A stretch of 64,000 nt of DNA from the NCBI GenBank assembly GCA_034401795.1, contig CM067373.1, positions 86,833,023-86,897,022 of the forward strand, in the 5' to 3' direction. The translations under genes were made by a program, and so were the position numbers. The notes beneath the pieces were generated by a model, which was given only the letters and a program-made list of their open reading frames with translations, made no database searches and was not told where the DNA came from. Positions 46,171 through 61,000 of the stretch are shown here, one piece after another. Position 1 is the first letter of the stretch; each line of letters opens with the position of its first letter. The stretch is from Chaetoderma sp. LZ-2023a. Lineage: Eukaryota; Mollusca; Caudofoveata; Chaetodermatida; Chaetodermatidae.

Positions 46171-49100
46171 GAGATAGAGTGCTTTTCTCTTTGTAGTTAC
46201 GAATGCGTGCTTCTCTTTACAGTTTTTGTACAATTTTGAATGGAATAAATACTGCAATTTATACCTTTACAGTTTTTGTTCGCATTATTGTTCACACTCG
46301 TGCACAATTCGTTTCCCAGTTCTTAACCGAGTGGACATATGTACTTGCTCCCTCATCAATTACTTGATTATCTTGTTTCGGATTTCGTGCTAGAGATTTT
46401 GCATATTTATGAGGTGGGTGGAATTATGCGTCAATATATGTATAAATAATTTCCCTTCATGTAACGCATTGCTCATGTTAACATTAAACATGGCCACTTC
46501 AAACACTTTAAGGTCAGCGTCCCTGATGTTAGACCATGCCTATGATTTCATGGCTACAGCGAGAACTAATAATGGCGTTGGTATACTAAGGTATGAAACC
46601 ACGCATGAATAGAATAGAATAGAATACTATGTGCCTGTATCATCGGAATCTGGTTCTGAACCATCTTCCATGGCATAAGGGTGTCCTACGTTCTATCATG
46701 TATGCACCCCACCCCCACACGCACACGCACCTCACACACAAACACACACACACGCACACTCACACGAACTGGCCATTTCCTCATGCGTGTAGTGTCATGC
46801 GCGTAGGTGCCACACACATGCCTGTCTCCTCTAAGTGTACCCGTGTATGTATTCCCTGTTCCCTTCACGTGTACATCTTGTATGTGTGCCTGCGTCTTCT
46901 ATGTACCCGTATAAATGCGTGCATATGTTGTGTATGTACGAAACATAATTTTGTTTTTTTGTGGCCCCTTAAAAAAGAGGCCTATTTATTTTTTTCTTTT
47001 GCATAGTTGAAAATGTTTAATCTCTATTTTGCAATCGACAGTTCTGTCATTCTCGCACCACATGTGCGCACAGCAATCATAACGAAGTTGATATTTCATA
47101 TGCACCCATTTGTTGTAATTACATTTTACGTTAAAGATTTATTTTCAATTTTACTTTACAAATTCAAAAAAGATGAATGCCTTACTAATAGCACATATTT
47201 TGCTTTTATAGCTAAAATATGTACGCTGTCAGTAAAACTAACTTTCCAACCACTTAAAATTAACATCATTGGATTTCAAAACATAACTATGAGGCTAATT
47301 GCATGTACAAAGTTCGTTTCTTCGTGCCATACACGTTTGATTGGCATTTCATCAGAAAAAACCGTGTGCAGATCACTTCGCTTTCTGTTGGTTTCTCTCC
47401 CGTAGCCAGCACTAATCCAACCCACCGCACTAAAGCAATTTTGTAACTCCTGTTGCCTGCGGGAGCAAAGAACATTTATTGTTAGGTGAAGAGTATCAGG
47501 GAAGATTATTTTGAATGAAGGCATTTCACATGCATATTTTAAAAAAACCCATCCTTTAATGGCTAAAACTATTTTCATATCAAGAGAAATTATCGACTCA
47601 GTCATTCCAGTTGAATGTTTTAAAAAAATAACTTTTCCTGTCCTCGAAAATCGTTTTCTCAATGGTATGTAAACCATTTTAAACCATCAACATAAAATAA
47701 TTTACGTTTTTCAGTAAAAATATACATTCGCTATTCAAGTGCTTTTTTCAGTATATAATCTATTATTATGAAGTCAGTCATTTCATATATGAATTTTCAA
47801 AGCCATTTTCTACATATAAAATATGTTTTCACTTATCCTGGTTTTTTGTTATTATCTCTAAGAACGTTTATGGTTAGGCAAAGAGCATCATGGTAGATTA
47901 TTATGAAGGAAGTCATTTCATATGTGAATTTAAAAAAACCGTTATATATCAGTGGCAACCCTATCAGTAGCATGATGACATGATATGACGTAATGAAGCA
48001 TGATCACATTTACGAGACAAGACTGACTGAAATGCGCACATAATGCACACAAAGTACTGAGAGCTTCAGCCTGAATTTTGTCACATGTTATGTAAAGATC
48101 ACTGCAGTGCTCTATTCCGCTGCATTATGTAGCATGTTTTTTGGTGAATGCAATGTGTGCAGATGTGTTTCGAAGTGTTGCATTAACATACTGTCGCATA
48201 TTGCCAATAGAGAGTGGGGGTGATGGGTGCACCATTCAATGGCATGATCGATAACGAGTAAACAAAGTAAATCTTTTTTTAAATTTTGTATTAATACTGA
48301 CATCGTAAATGACACAACATATTATTACATTGATATGATTCTAGTACATAACATCAAACTGCGATATGTTTACTAATACTGCAATATTAAGATAATATAT
48401 TAATTAAAGGCAATGATATTAAGGGTATCGATATTATAGAGTTAACAGTTGTTTAACATATATTGCATCGGTGACACACCTAAGCCATGCCATCATACAC
48501 AACTGCTACAAATCAGTGCTTTACACTTTAGTGACTAAATTTTTACTAATGCTGCAATATTATGGCAATATATTAATTAAAGACAATGATATTATGGCGT
48601 TATCAATCGTTTAACATATATTACATCGGTGATGCGCCTAATCCACGACATCATACACAACCAGCACAAATCAGAACTAGTGTTGGCTGTACGCTATTGT
48701 TCATAAGTGCGGCGAGCCATCATTCTAAATGTCTGTCTGTGTGTTATTGTTCATGCAGGTGGATGCTGGACACCATTGGTCTAAATCCTGTTTGATCGAT
48801 CTAGGGTTAAATGTTACAATTTAATACCATATAACTTACAAAAGTCATAAAATGTTATTTTCTGATTTTTCAAAACCTAAATCGTGGCACGGTGGTAGTT
48901 TGAGTGAATATTTTATGATACTAATTTAACATAGGAAGCTATAATAGCATTAGTATCAAAATAATCTCTTATTTTCAGATTTTTTTCAAACCTAAATCGT
49001 GGCGCTCTGGTAGTTTAAGCACATATTTTTGATACTAGTTTGACATAGAAGCTACAATTCATGCTAGTTAAAAAAAATTATGTTATTTTCTGATTTTTTC

Positions 49101-49781
49101 AAACCTAAATCATGGTACAATGGTAGTTTAAGCGAATATTTTTTATACTAATTTCACATAGGAATCTACAATTCACGCTAGTTTCAAAATATTCACGAGA
49201 TGCCACCGACCACCTGTATGAACAATTCATAAGTAACCGCTGAGCGCTATTGTTCATGCAGGTGCCTTCATGCACATAAACTCTTCAAAAAGCGCTGTTC
49301 AATGCGACAATTTGACATAGGAAGACTCAATTCCGCTTAGTTTCAAAATACTTTTTACTACAACCCTGAGGGGGCGCATCGACCACCTAATTATTACATT
49401 AAATCCTACAGTGGTGCTCATCATTAATTGCCAACGATGACGATGGTGGCCATTGTTCGACACCATTTCCATAACCATTTTGAAAATTTAATAATTAAAT
49501 GACTGTCGCTTTAAAGACCACTCCTTAAATATGATAGATACATGATTATTATCTATATAATATTATACATACAACATTGCTTGGTTGATTTTCACCTCGG
49601 TGACACATAGCGCACTCAGCTTCATGCAAAGCAACATCTATGATTAATGCATGTATATGTCATTATATGGAGGCCAGTACGCAACAGTTTTTGATAGGTT
49701 GATAGTCATCTCATGTGATATTTCTTATATTTTTTGTAGTAGAGCATTGTAGTACAACTGTAAATGTTCATGTACATTCAG
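46171..49781. other. Interior of the second element, left part
   Basis: Non-coding. Shares blocks with the Polinton left arm up to about 47280. At 48275-48340 there is weak similarity to 20664-20735. At 48850-49190 lies a tandem repeat of three units of about 115 bp (ttattttctgattttttcaaacctaaatc). The phrase tacgctattgttc, seen at the element's terminus, recurs near 48692 and 49238. Confidence 0.6.
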
Positions 49782-49997
49782 CTAAGATGGCTAGCAGTAC
49801 AAACTTTGACGGATCAGATACTGGGTATGTGCGATGCCGTTGGTGTTCCATCGACATCTGCGACACCATTTGCCGCCGGTCGAAACATGAGAGGGTCTGT
49901 AGGCGTATGATCAAGAAAACAGAACATATAGAGATGGTGTACATGTGCAAGGAGTCTATTACTGATCAAACAGTATCCACACATATGTCCTGTAATC
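49782..49997 (+). CDS. Possible small C2HC zinc-finger ORF in the second element
   Basis: From the ATG at 49785: MASSTNFDGSDTGYVRCRWC, then SIDICDTICRRSKHERVCRR. The spacing C-x2-C-x12-H-x4-C fits a C2HC zinc knuckle, and the surrounding residues are basic, as in nucleic-acid-binding fingers. A second Cys pair follows (MCKESITDQTVSTHMSC). About 72 residues. It is the only frame inside the 7.2-kb element with a plausible motif. No splice or promoter evidence; it may be an eroded fragment of a larger gene, or chance. Confidence 0.35.
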
Positions 49998-50354
49998 GGT
50001 GATACTCCGACTGATACACAAAAAGCAAACATGGCACAGTTTGTTACCAAACTGGCAACCACAGCTGTGTGGATCTGCAACCCAATGCAATTGCTGAGAC
50101 TGCGGACCTATCTCAAAACACAGCCCTTTTCAGGGTCCACAAATCATTCGAAAGAGAACTCTTTATTTGTTCAAAAAATAAAATAATGCAACAAAGTTTT
50201 ACCCACAACACCCCTCTTCACACATGCATACACAAGCACACATTCTGATCCGTCAAAAGTGTCTGCTGTACGCTATTGATCTAAATGACCATCTGTATGC
50301 TATTGTTCATGCAAGGTGGTTGATTAATGCATTGACGCTGACTGGGAATGCATT

Positions 50355-51020
<666 letters not shown>

Positions 51021-51432
51021 CCATGAAGGGGGGCCTCATCCCTCCTCCTCCCTCCAGTGACCTCGATTATGCATATAAAGAACAAATATTAAACTTCAGT
51101 GAATACGCTCACAGGCATATAAAAAATAATCTTTTTATCATACAGAGTGAAAGGACAACGAACGCTTGAGGACTATTAGGAGTCCTTAAACACATGATTC
51201 ATAGCCGTCAGAGACATAATGACAACATTTTGTCATAAACCTGACAATGCCATCGAGCAGACACAAAACATAAACGACTGACGTTATTGCAAACACTATA
51301 TCACAGCACATATTAAGTATTTAAAAAACCCCAATTTGTGTGTAAACCGGTGTCGGTTAAGCCACCAACAACTTACATGCAAATCGTTTTCAAAATATTC
51401 AGCAGATACATAGTTTACTAATAAATTATCAT

Positions 51433-52311
51433 TTAGTGGCTTAAAGGAGCGAGACAAAATCAATAGATTTTGCACCAGACAAATTAATTGGATGGCGAGG
51501 TGTTACAGACATTACAGGGGTTATATCTACATCATAGCTAAATATTTTGGAAACGATTTGATCGAAGGTTGTTGCAGACTATGCGACCATCAACTTATGA
51601 TCAAATTGTTTTCAAAATATTCATCCGGTACAGATTTATTATCCATAGACATTATCGTTTAGTGGCACATAGCGAGGTTAAAAAACCTAATCAATGCCTG
51701 GCGGGTAAGTACGCTAGCATACCTCTTCCCTCCTCCTCTTCCTCCTCCTCCTCCTCCTAGACCTCGATTATCCCACCACCTCTACCTCTTGTATTTTACC
51801 ATACATACCACAGTATCTAACCATATCGGGGGGGGGGGGGGGGTGCGGCCACTGGTTTAAAACTTAAAATACCAAACTTTTAGGGGTTACAATTTTCAAA
51901 AACGAACTAACACCCCATTCATCAATATTCTAATGCTGAACGCCAGTGTCAATAACATTCGATTTTTACACCCTATTCATTCCACAATCACAAAATTTGC
52001 ATAATTTTATTCTAACGGATGGACGCCATTGTTTTTTCTAGCGGCTGGACGCCATTGTTCTCACAGACAATAGCGTCCAGAAAATAGATTGTCAAAAAAG
52101 ACGTGGGGGGGGGGGGGGCTGGTCGTCATTGTTCTCGAACCGTGGCTGGCTGGACATCATTGTTCCAGATCACAGGCGGCTGGTCGCCATTGTTCTCGAA
52201 TGCTGGGGTGCTGGATGCCATTGTTCTCAGACACCGGGGCACTAGTCGGCATTGTTTAGCCCTACTTCTTTTGTTCTAGCGCAGTAGCGTCCAGCACCAC
52301 GTATCACTACT
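51433..52311. repeat. Right terminal inverted repeat of the second element
   Basis: Reverse complement of the left repeat: foldback modules near 51320-51410 and 51535-51630, CCTCCT tract (51725-51760), G-run (51829-51843), and the attgttctc/ggacgccattg array (52020-52260). Inner sequence around 51400-51440 (ttactaataaattatcattt) matches 12015-12035 of the Polinton in reverse. Confidence 0.85.
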
Positions 52312-52317
52312 ATCGTG
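52312..52317. repeat. Right target-site duplication ATCGTG of the second element
   Basis: Five of six bases match 45080-45085. Confidence 0.65.
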
Positions 52318-52610
52318 TCGAAATCCATTTATTGATAAAGCTGTGATAATTTAAATCTTGCTGCAGTAGAACTTCGCCATATGATGTCATAATCAGCTAA
52401 GCATTAGCTAACATTTTCGCATTCAGAGGCGCTAATTTAGTCATGATATAATTTAATATGTAAATGCGAAAAGAACCGAATGTGCCTTCACTAATATTTT
52501 GCACATAATTTATTAGTCGTGGCTGCCATCTTAAAATGTGCTTACAACTATTATTTCGCTACTAATACTGTCCTACAGTCTGGGCCGACATGCGATGGAC
52601 AAACAGACAA

Positions 52611-52984
52611 TTCACCTTTCCAGATTATCCATCTATCAAGCTGACGCCATATGACGTCATAATCAGCTAAGCGGCGTGTAGGATGATGTCATAATCATTA
52701 CGTCATAAATGATTTTATTTGCCTGTCTTTAACTCTTAATAGTCTGACACGTTGCACGAATTGTATGTCTCTACTATTTAATAAACATTCTGTTGAATAT
52801 TTTGAAACTAATTTGACTGGACGCTGTTCAAATTAGTTCCAAAATATTCAATAGCTTAGCCGTATAGTTTTCTGGAAATTGATGGTCAGAGAGTTCAGAG
52901 ATCGATCGACCCCAACACGAGCGAGGTGTGGGTTGAGCTTAGCTAATCATGGGCGGGGCATAACGAAAAATGGAAAGGCCCATT
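52611..52984 (-). mobile_element. MITE, family A, minus orientation (374 bp)
   Basis: Ends ttcacctttccag and tggaaaggcccattg are the family's inverted repeats. Includes gacgtcata motifs, catttaataaacattctgttg, the foldback (gaatattttgaaactaattt ... aaattagttccaaaatattc) with a shortened loop, gaccccaacacgag and gggcggggcataac. Confidence 0.85.
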
Positions 52985-53279
52985 GCAATAGATTATAAAC
53001 TCCCTGCGTGGCATGGCTTGGGGGTGGGGTGGGGGGGGGTCATGATTACTGATCATGCGATATGACCAAGTAACCCTTTAGCCCTGGAAATATCATTGTC
53101 TCACTTTGAAGACAGCAAAGCTGTTGAATGTATTGAATCGAATTAGACAGAAACATATTGCTACTAAATGCGAGACCTTCTCCTTACGAGACGAGTTTAC
53201 CTATAAACACCGCAAAGCACTTACCGGACACGTGGCATAGTATTCTGAAAAGAACAATAACATTTGTTATGATTTATAT

Positions 53280-53430
53280 TCGGTCTCTAGGCAACTTCCC
53301 ACAATTCATTGCGCCTACTAATGTTTAACATTAAGGAGAACAGTGTATCTGGTGCAGGGATCCGGTTAACGTTAAACAGTAGTAAGGGCAATGAATTGTG
53401 GGAAGTTGGCTCGAGAGATAATTGTGACAT
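53280..53430. repeat. Foldback, arms about 45 bp
   Basis: gcaacttcccacaattcatt at 53312 pairs with aatgaattgtgggaagttgg at 53391-53410, and the match continues inward through ctactaNtgtttaac. The loop is about 45 bases. No coding. Confidence 0.85.
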
Positions 53431-53763
53431 TTTATAACATGTAGAATTTGGAGCTCTGACTAAATTTTGAATTTTGGGAACATATTACGAACACGACCCC
53501 GTTTTCATTTTATATGCAATACCTGTGTTGTTCTTACGCGATCACCTAATGTGTCGTAAAGTCATCGAGTAGGAACCAGCCTTGCGTTCGAAAAGGAAAC
53601 CGTTTCCAAGCGTCTTACTAAATCGGCAAACTATAGTATGGTCATTTCCATGAAATCCGTGACCATTTTGTTCCTTCCTTTTTATGATTAATTTGACAAC
53701 GTGAGGAATTTTAGAGAGAAATAAGCTCCTATGCATTTTGAAAAATAACGGTTAACTTCAGAC

Positions 53764-53799
<36 letters not shown>

Positions 53800-53819
53800 A
53801 CAACTACTACTACTACTAT

Positions 53820-53908
<89 letters not shown>

Positions 53909-53913
53909 TTACT

Positions 53914-54004
<91 letters not shown>
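53764..54004. repeat. (CTG)n then (ACT)n trinucleotide tract
   Basis: About 12 CTG units followed by about 65 ACT/CTA units with few interruptions. Poly-Ser, Val or Ala frames here are artefacts. Confidence 0.97.
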
Positions 54005-54005
<1 letters not shown>

Positions 54006-54900
54006 CTACCCACTCCAATCCACCCACTATGACTGGACGTTTCCAACTGCTAACTATTAATTTTGTCAGTCACCATAGAACCAAGCTACTGGATGAGCAG
54101 GAGAATGATCACCGCGCCCCTCCCATCCCTCTCTCCCCGCCGGTGACCAAGGATGCTCCCCACTAGCCAGCATTTTGTACACATATTATCTATTACACAA
54201 TTACAGTACAATCCGGGGATGACTTGATGTTTCTAAACAAAAACGGTAACTTCTTGTTAGATTAACTTTAAACTCGATGTGAGAAATGTTCTCTTGTGTA
54301 TTTCGAATGTGGGTGGATTGGAAAACAGTGCTGCCTATGGCAGCAGTGGCTTTCAATTCACTTATGTTCAACACATTCAACATAACATTTTCATTTTAAT
54401 GTGGAGATTAGCGCGTTATTTCTGAGATGTACTGTATAATCAAAGTCAACAATAAATATAAATGTTTATTTGTTGTAATGTAACATCACTACTACAACTA
54501 CTATAGTCCAGTCAAATTGTCACTCAACCCAGAACAGATGGCAACATAATTTATTTCACTTGCATCATGTCAAGGGATGCACGGATAATGCCTGAAAAGA
54601 AATCTATCAAAATATACATGGGGGACGAGTATGAAAAACCCCATTATTATGCAAATTAGAGTCTGCCATTGTGAAAAAAACTATTTTCAGCAATAACTTT
54701 CTTTTTACTTATCCAAATTGGATCAATCAAGTTTCCCATCCTATGTTTTGAGGGTCAAGCATTCATTTGCAGGCATTAGTGTCCATGCCAAACATTCTTT
54801 ATTCTTTATAGAAATATGTTTAAATTTGCTTTTTCCCTTGCCAAAGATAACAATTATTTACACTTGTATCACTGCAATGACTAGCCAAAAGTTATCCGAC
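54005..54900. other. Intergenic DNA
   Basis: No gene recognised. A weak foldback relative lies at about 54310-54385 (gtgctgcctatggcagca plus tgttcaacacattcaacata). Confidence 0.45.
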
Positions 54901-54904
54901 ATGG

Positions 54905-57200
54905 TGTCCTACCCAAAGATTTGTTGGTCAAAGAAAACCCTGGAACTTGGCGTCTTTCGGATGGAACCTATGTCTCCTATGTGTGTGTCAATAGTAATTG
55001 TGAACATGAAACAGATAGTTTTACCTCCTCCATGTTCGTAGTACTCATTCATCATCGTTATGATCAATTTCTGGTGAATTGCTACACGTAATTCATTTGC
55101 ACTGTCCACAGGAATATGAGTACTCCGGTCCGTGTTTTTTGCATGTACATTTTTGATGTGGTTAACATACAGTTGGCAAATACGCTGACATTTAAGTCCA
55201 TTTCGCTATGGTACGCACTGTAGCAAAGTCTCTCCATCCAAGACATATGCTGTGCTAACTGCTAACTCATCAGATGACTTCTCAAGCAAATGACGCCCTG
55301 GCCTCTCTTCTCTTTGTTTAGAGGATTCGGCATGAATATCTGTGACGATGTTCCGTATTGTATCAGCAAGAACCAGCTTATTTGCCTTTCTTGGTAGCAA
55401 TGATGAGTCAAAAAGGGCCGAAGGATAGGGGCACAGTTCATACTTGAGGAGTGACCCAGGATTTTCAAGTTTGTGATTCATAGCAAAGACTGCAAGTCGC
55501 TGCAATAGCAATTGCGGATCAATCTGTACCATCTCTCCATGGACATTGATGGCTGTTTTGTAGCTAATGCAACAGCTTGAGCTTTGCGATGAAATGTGTT
55601 GTCCTGCACATTTTGACATTTCATTGCACATAGTATAACCTTTCTTACTTGTCTTGCATTTGTTGCCACTACACTGCTCACAATAATACACAGAGATGGA
55701 TCAGAACCAAATGGGTCGCACACCTTTAATATTTAAAGCAACACAAATCTGTCCTTGACATATAGTGTCTGCCTGGACATTGACAAGTCCCTGTACTGTT
55801 CACTGGTGAAATATGATATACCAGTCAACGGTTGCATGGCAAGATTTATCTCCGCACATGTTGGCATTGATATAACCCAGACTAATTTGTTCTCTCGTAA
55901 GACCTCTTCTCGTTTTTACATTCCGCATGAGGACTTGTTCGATGACTAAATATGTTGAGAGACCACCCCAGTATCGGTCACTTCTTCTAATGACGTGATT
56001 TATATGCATAAATCTACTGTAAACATTGGGGTGTTGCTCTCTTAGATCGTCCATCATACGCATAGGCTGACTTGGCATAATGATTATGCCCAGATGCAGC
56101 AAGAAATGGCAACATGTACAGTCTGAAGATGAAGCATCCAATTACCAGTACGTTCAGCCTTGATGAGATGCCGCAGCGTGTCATCCATATCGATGTATTG
56201 AAGCCATAGTTGTACTGTTCTAAGGCTTTCCATGAACAGATTGTTTCTCATTCTCGACCGTTTCCTCAATGTTGTCCAGGGCCTTCGATTCAAGAATTGC
56301 ACCAATGGAGGACAGTCCAGAGAGGATATCATCCAACATAATCCCAGCCGCTGATAAATCACTGGCTGGGCATGGTTGCTGATCCTTCTCTTACTCTTGT
56401 GGTGGATCAAAATGATCTTCTTGGTATGGCAATGGGAGATTGAATGCATTCGCAATAAGTACTGTGTTCGCGGCTGCATCCACCAAAATGTGCCATCTGA
56501 TTGCTCTTGAAAAACCTTTACAATGAGCATGTGCTTCACTGTATTGCTTGCAAACACCTGTTCAAAAAGCTCTTCCAGGCCAGATACAGCCATAAGATGA
56601 CCAATGCAGCCAAGAAAACTCATTTGAAGATGGAATCCACCTAACCTCAGAACAACGGATTTCAGGTTACTTCCAGTGGGTTCAGGATTAATGATGGTTA
56701 CCGCTTTCAACCAAAGTGTTTGGTCGAAGGTCACAACTTGAGTTACCCCATACTGCTTTGCTTGTTCATAAAGTCAATCATTGGCAAAAATGTTCATGCT
56801 GATTTTCCTGGAGAATCATGATCCCGGATCATTTGCATCATACCTGACCAAGCCCGCCTTGGAGAATGCAGCAAAGAGCTATCTTCGATCAATATTTCCA
56901 ACATATGCTAACTCCCTATAGGTCAATGGAGCTGAGGTCGTCGGCTGAGTTTTGAAGCATTGGATGCTGATCTTACCAACATCTTTAATATCTTCTGAAG
57001 ATGCAGTGCCTCTAGATATGGCTTTACTGCAGAGTTGACCGGAAGTGATGGTAGCTATCATTCCCATTCCATGAAACGTGTGGTAATGTTATGGTCAGCA
57101 TTGTCAGCCATAAACTGGAGATCTTGGTCGTGGTCACGAGTAGGCAAATCTGCTTCCTGGTTGACTGCAGCACTTCGTTAATATTTCTTCACCCTTGGAT
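54905..57200 (-). pseudogene. Decayed copy of an uncharacterised multicopy protein family
   Basis: Pieces on the - strand, in order: ADNADHNITT and MGMIATITSGQ near 57170-57020; VTFDQTLWLKAVTIINPE and LKSVVLRLGGFHLQMSFLG (56740-56600); a segment with YVE-type repeats lost; HVIRRSDRYWGGLSTYLVIE and LMRNVKTRRGLTREQ near 56000-55880; then a Cys-rich C-terminal portion (55691-55206). I recall the VRLGGFH and RRSDRxWAGLSTDLVIEQVLMR phrases from large uncharacterised proteins repeated many times in cnidarian, mollusc and echinoderm genomes, probably carried by a transposon; no biochemical role is known to me. At least four frame changes. The + strand copy at 61.8-63.5 kb is a distant relative. Confidence 0.6.
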
Positions 57201-57395
57201 GAGAAATAACGAGTCTTTGCTTTTCACAATGGAGAACACTAATTTGCATAATAATGCATTTTGAGACGCCTCCCACATGTATATTTGAGTAGAATTTTTC
57301 CAGGTATTCTTGGTACATCCCTTAACTTGTTGCAAATGAAATAAATTATGTTGCAATTTGTTCCGGGTTGAGCCCCAATATGGCATAACTTGACC

Positions 57396-57396
57396 A

Positions 57397-57486
<90 letters not shown>
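57396..57486. repeat. (ACT)n microsatellite
   Basis: About 30 pure ACT units just upstream of the 54.9-57.2 kb pseudogene. Confidence 0.97.
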
Positions 57487-58043
57487 GACATGTATTAATT
57501 TATTATTTTCTTTTTTATTTAACTTGTCTCCGTCTTATGATTGTATGTTACTTAGCTGTCCGGTTCGTCTATACTTAAGATATAACATAATAATTGGAAT
57601 TAATTAAAATAATAAAAATGTGCTTAACTTAGAACTTATAAATGTCATGTCTGAACTATAGATTGTTGCGTAAGTTCTGTCCTGTTTAATTTATTGATAT
57701 AGATATATGTATATATGTGCAAGGTGTCCGCCAATACAATAGGCTTTGCCTTCGACAGACAACCTAGTTGAATTCATGACCTATCTATATTTGGCTACTG
57801 AATAAATAATCTTGAATCGTGAATCTTGAATCCACTAGAGCGCGATATTCAAAATAGCCGCTGACACCACTTGGAAAAACCCTATAAAATGCAATACACC
57901 TGAACACAGTTCCGAAGTGCGCGTGCGCAGCGGATGCGAGAACATCACACTATTTCGGTCAGGTATAGTAAGGCCACCTTTTTAATCTGCGATAGCAATC
58001 GCAGATTATTGAAAGTACTCAGGATCTTTCTTCTTCCTTTTTT

Positions 58044-58075
<32 letters not shown>

Positions 58076-61000
58076 GCTTTCTTTCTTTATTCTTCGTCCA
58101 AAACTTTGGACCCCATCTCCTCCTACAGTTTTCATCCGATCATGTCCAAATTTGGTCAACTTCTGTTACTCAGGCTGGACTCATGTGTTATCGTTCTTGT
58201 TTTGGATCAGTTCAATAGCTTTCGAGCTACCCACCTTTAAGTGGGCAAAAAAGTCCCATAAGAAATGTATGGGGATTTTCAAAATTGATTTTTGAAGTGC
58301 AACTACAGCTTGAGTTTTCAATGGATCACTACTATATTTGCTGACGATATTACCACTGGCCATTTGTTTTTTAACAATATTTTTTCTTCAAAATGGTCGC
58401 CAGACCTTTGACCCTAGAATGCATGAAATAAAGTTCCATAGGAAATGTATGGGGATTTCAACTGAATGTTTGAAGTGCTACAACACCTAGAGTTTTGATC
58501 GGATCACTCCCATACTTGGATAGGATGTTGCCACTGAAAAATAATATTGAAAAAAACTTTCTTTTCAAAATGGCCGCCATATTTTGGGCAAAAAATACCA
58601 GTTTTCGTTTTTTGCAGAAATGAACTCTTTTCTTCTGGGGGGGGGGGAATGGGTGGGTGGGTGGGTTCTGATTCACTTACCACACACCATTCACAAAAAA
58701 TGCATTTTGTAAGTATGTACTCCATGTCATGTGGATCACGTGAAAGACGTCATATTCATTTTAGGCATAGGAAGGTGTCCAAATGTTGGGGGTGGGGTTG
58801 TTGTGTTGCGAGGGTGGGCAAACCAACCAAAATCAGGGGGTGGGTGTCCCCCACCCTCCACCAGTAAACGTTGTGAAATTTAGATCTTCTGAGACTGCAT
58901 CCTCTGCATTTTTGAAGGGTAAATATAGAATTTCAGGTTTAGCCACTCAAATGTCGGGGGTTGGGTGCAGGGAAAACTAATATGCTTTGCGCTCAGACCC
59001 CCCCCCCCCACCCCCGCTTCATATGCTTATGTTAATCTTGAAATTTTGCACTGCCTCCCTAATATCTATGTCCTCACATTTGGTGTCCCAATATGCCTTC
59101 TTAGCCTTTTAACTCTTAAATTGTCGGTATCTCAATTTTAATCCAAGTACATATGAAAGCAGTTTAATATTTTGAAAGTAATATTACTGGCACATATAGC
59201 AGCAACAGCACCAATCAAATTAGTTTCAAAATATTCAACATAATATTCCTTACATTATAGAGAATTTTACATTTCCTGTCTGTATAGGGTTAAATGGTAA
59301 AATTATTAACAACTTCAAATACTGGTTCAGTAGATTAGTATTTCATATCAAAGCAGCCATAATCATTAAAATAGGCTGTTGATTATTTGGAAACCAAAAT
59401 TGACTGGAAACTGTTGCTAGGTATTAATTAATTTTAAATTAATCATCAGAATATTTCATCCATAGTAAAAATGTTGTTTGTGGCCAATCTATTAAAGATG
59501 AAATGATGAATACATTTCGGAAACCATAATAAAGTTATCTGTTGATGCTTAATATCCAAAATGCAGAGATTTACATATATATATATATATATATATTCAA
59601 ACCTGTCTATTAGGGGCACTATCTTGCCTATTTCCTACTTTCCCTAATCATGCCACTGAAGTACTTGGCTATATATAAGATATCATATCATACAGAATTC
59701 TGCATAGTAAGATATCAAGTGTGACAGGCTATATATTTGCAACTTATGTAGCTTTGTTAGAAATGTAAAAAAATTGACAAACCAACAATCTGACAGAGCA
59801 ATTAAAGACTGAGCGGCTCTATAAATGCGTTTTATTCCATTTCCATAGATGACCATGATACCTATTGTAACCAGAAAGGTAAATGTAATAAAACTTACAC
59901 ATATGTCCAAAAGAAAGTGCCAATGTGGACACATTTTTATCTTCTTTGAGAAGTGTTACATGCTCAAATAAACTGTAACAAATTCTTTTTAGATATAACC
60001 ATTATGAAAAGAATTTGGCTTCTGCTATGGCCTCTATTCAAATTAGCTTTAAAAATCCAACAGACTTCCTGTGTAGTTGCCTTAAAATTGAGATTTAGTA
60101 TATTCAGTACATAGGGGAAGAAACCCTTTCTTCTAGGACAAAAAGTCAAAAAGTGCTTTTCTGAGGAAACAAGCAAACTTGAACTGGATTATTGAAGCTG
60201 ATAATTCAACAGCATAAGGGTTAAGCTGATGTTTCAACAGCATACGCGTTGACTTAACTTAATTTATCATGTATTTTGCAAATAACGTATATAACTGAGA
60301 TAAATCTGTCTCATGTAAAGGTGCACATTTCCTGTATTTTGCAGTGGGTACTACTGTGCTAAGTTAATGTGGTGTTTGAGTGATGGGTCTGCTATCATAT
60401 TCTGTCTATTCGGTGACAATATTTGCTGGGCTGTAATGCTTCAGGAATCAATGTTATGTATAGTGTTGGGTTTAGATTTTGGAGAAGTTATTTATTTTGA
60501 GAACAATTTGACTGAAACTAATTAGTCCTATACTATGTCCACAACACATCTTGAGGAAATTGCTTACTAAATATACAGCAGGTTTCATATTTTGTTCTTT
60601 GAATTATATACATGAGTTACTGTGAGTTGAAATGGCTATTCTAGCCAGAAACTGTATTAGTATGAATAACAAAATGCATTTCTAACTTTATATAGACCTA
60701 CCCAGGGGTTGTGCCTCTGGACAGATGCCTTAATAGGAGACTGAGAAACAGTTCCACTGATCATCAGAGTCACAAGTCAGTGGTGATTCCATGATTTTTT
60801 CAGTGGGACCAAATAGTCAATAAAATACACCCATTATTTTGAACAATTGTATGTAGGTAGGAATTCTTAGAAAAAGTTTATGTGGTCTGAGAAGTCGCTT
60901 CTTACATTTTGAGTAACACAATTCTGTGAAGATTATCCAGGCAATGAATATTTTCCCTAAATGATTTCCCCAAAATTTCTTCAGAGGCAGTGGTGGAGTG

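Noticed and set aside
46629..47006. 125-codon + strand frame inside the second element
   Set aside because: Cys/His/Thr-biased by CA-rich sequence, no conserved counterpart frame in the homologous part of the Polinton.
48112..48315. 67-codon - strand frame as a possible Polinton small gene
   Set aside because: No similarity seen to the small ORFs of the 16.4-kb element and no motif.
53224..53243. Possible 20-bp micro-exon on the - strand (ttttcag ... GTAAGT)
   Set aside because: Splice signals alone, with no partner exons or coding context; chance is likely.
53758..54027. Poly-Ser and poly-Val frames
   Set aside because: Translations of the (ACT)n and (CTG)n repeats.
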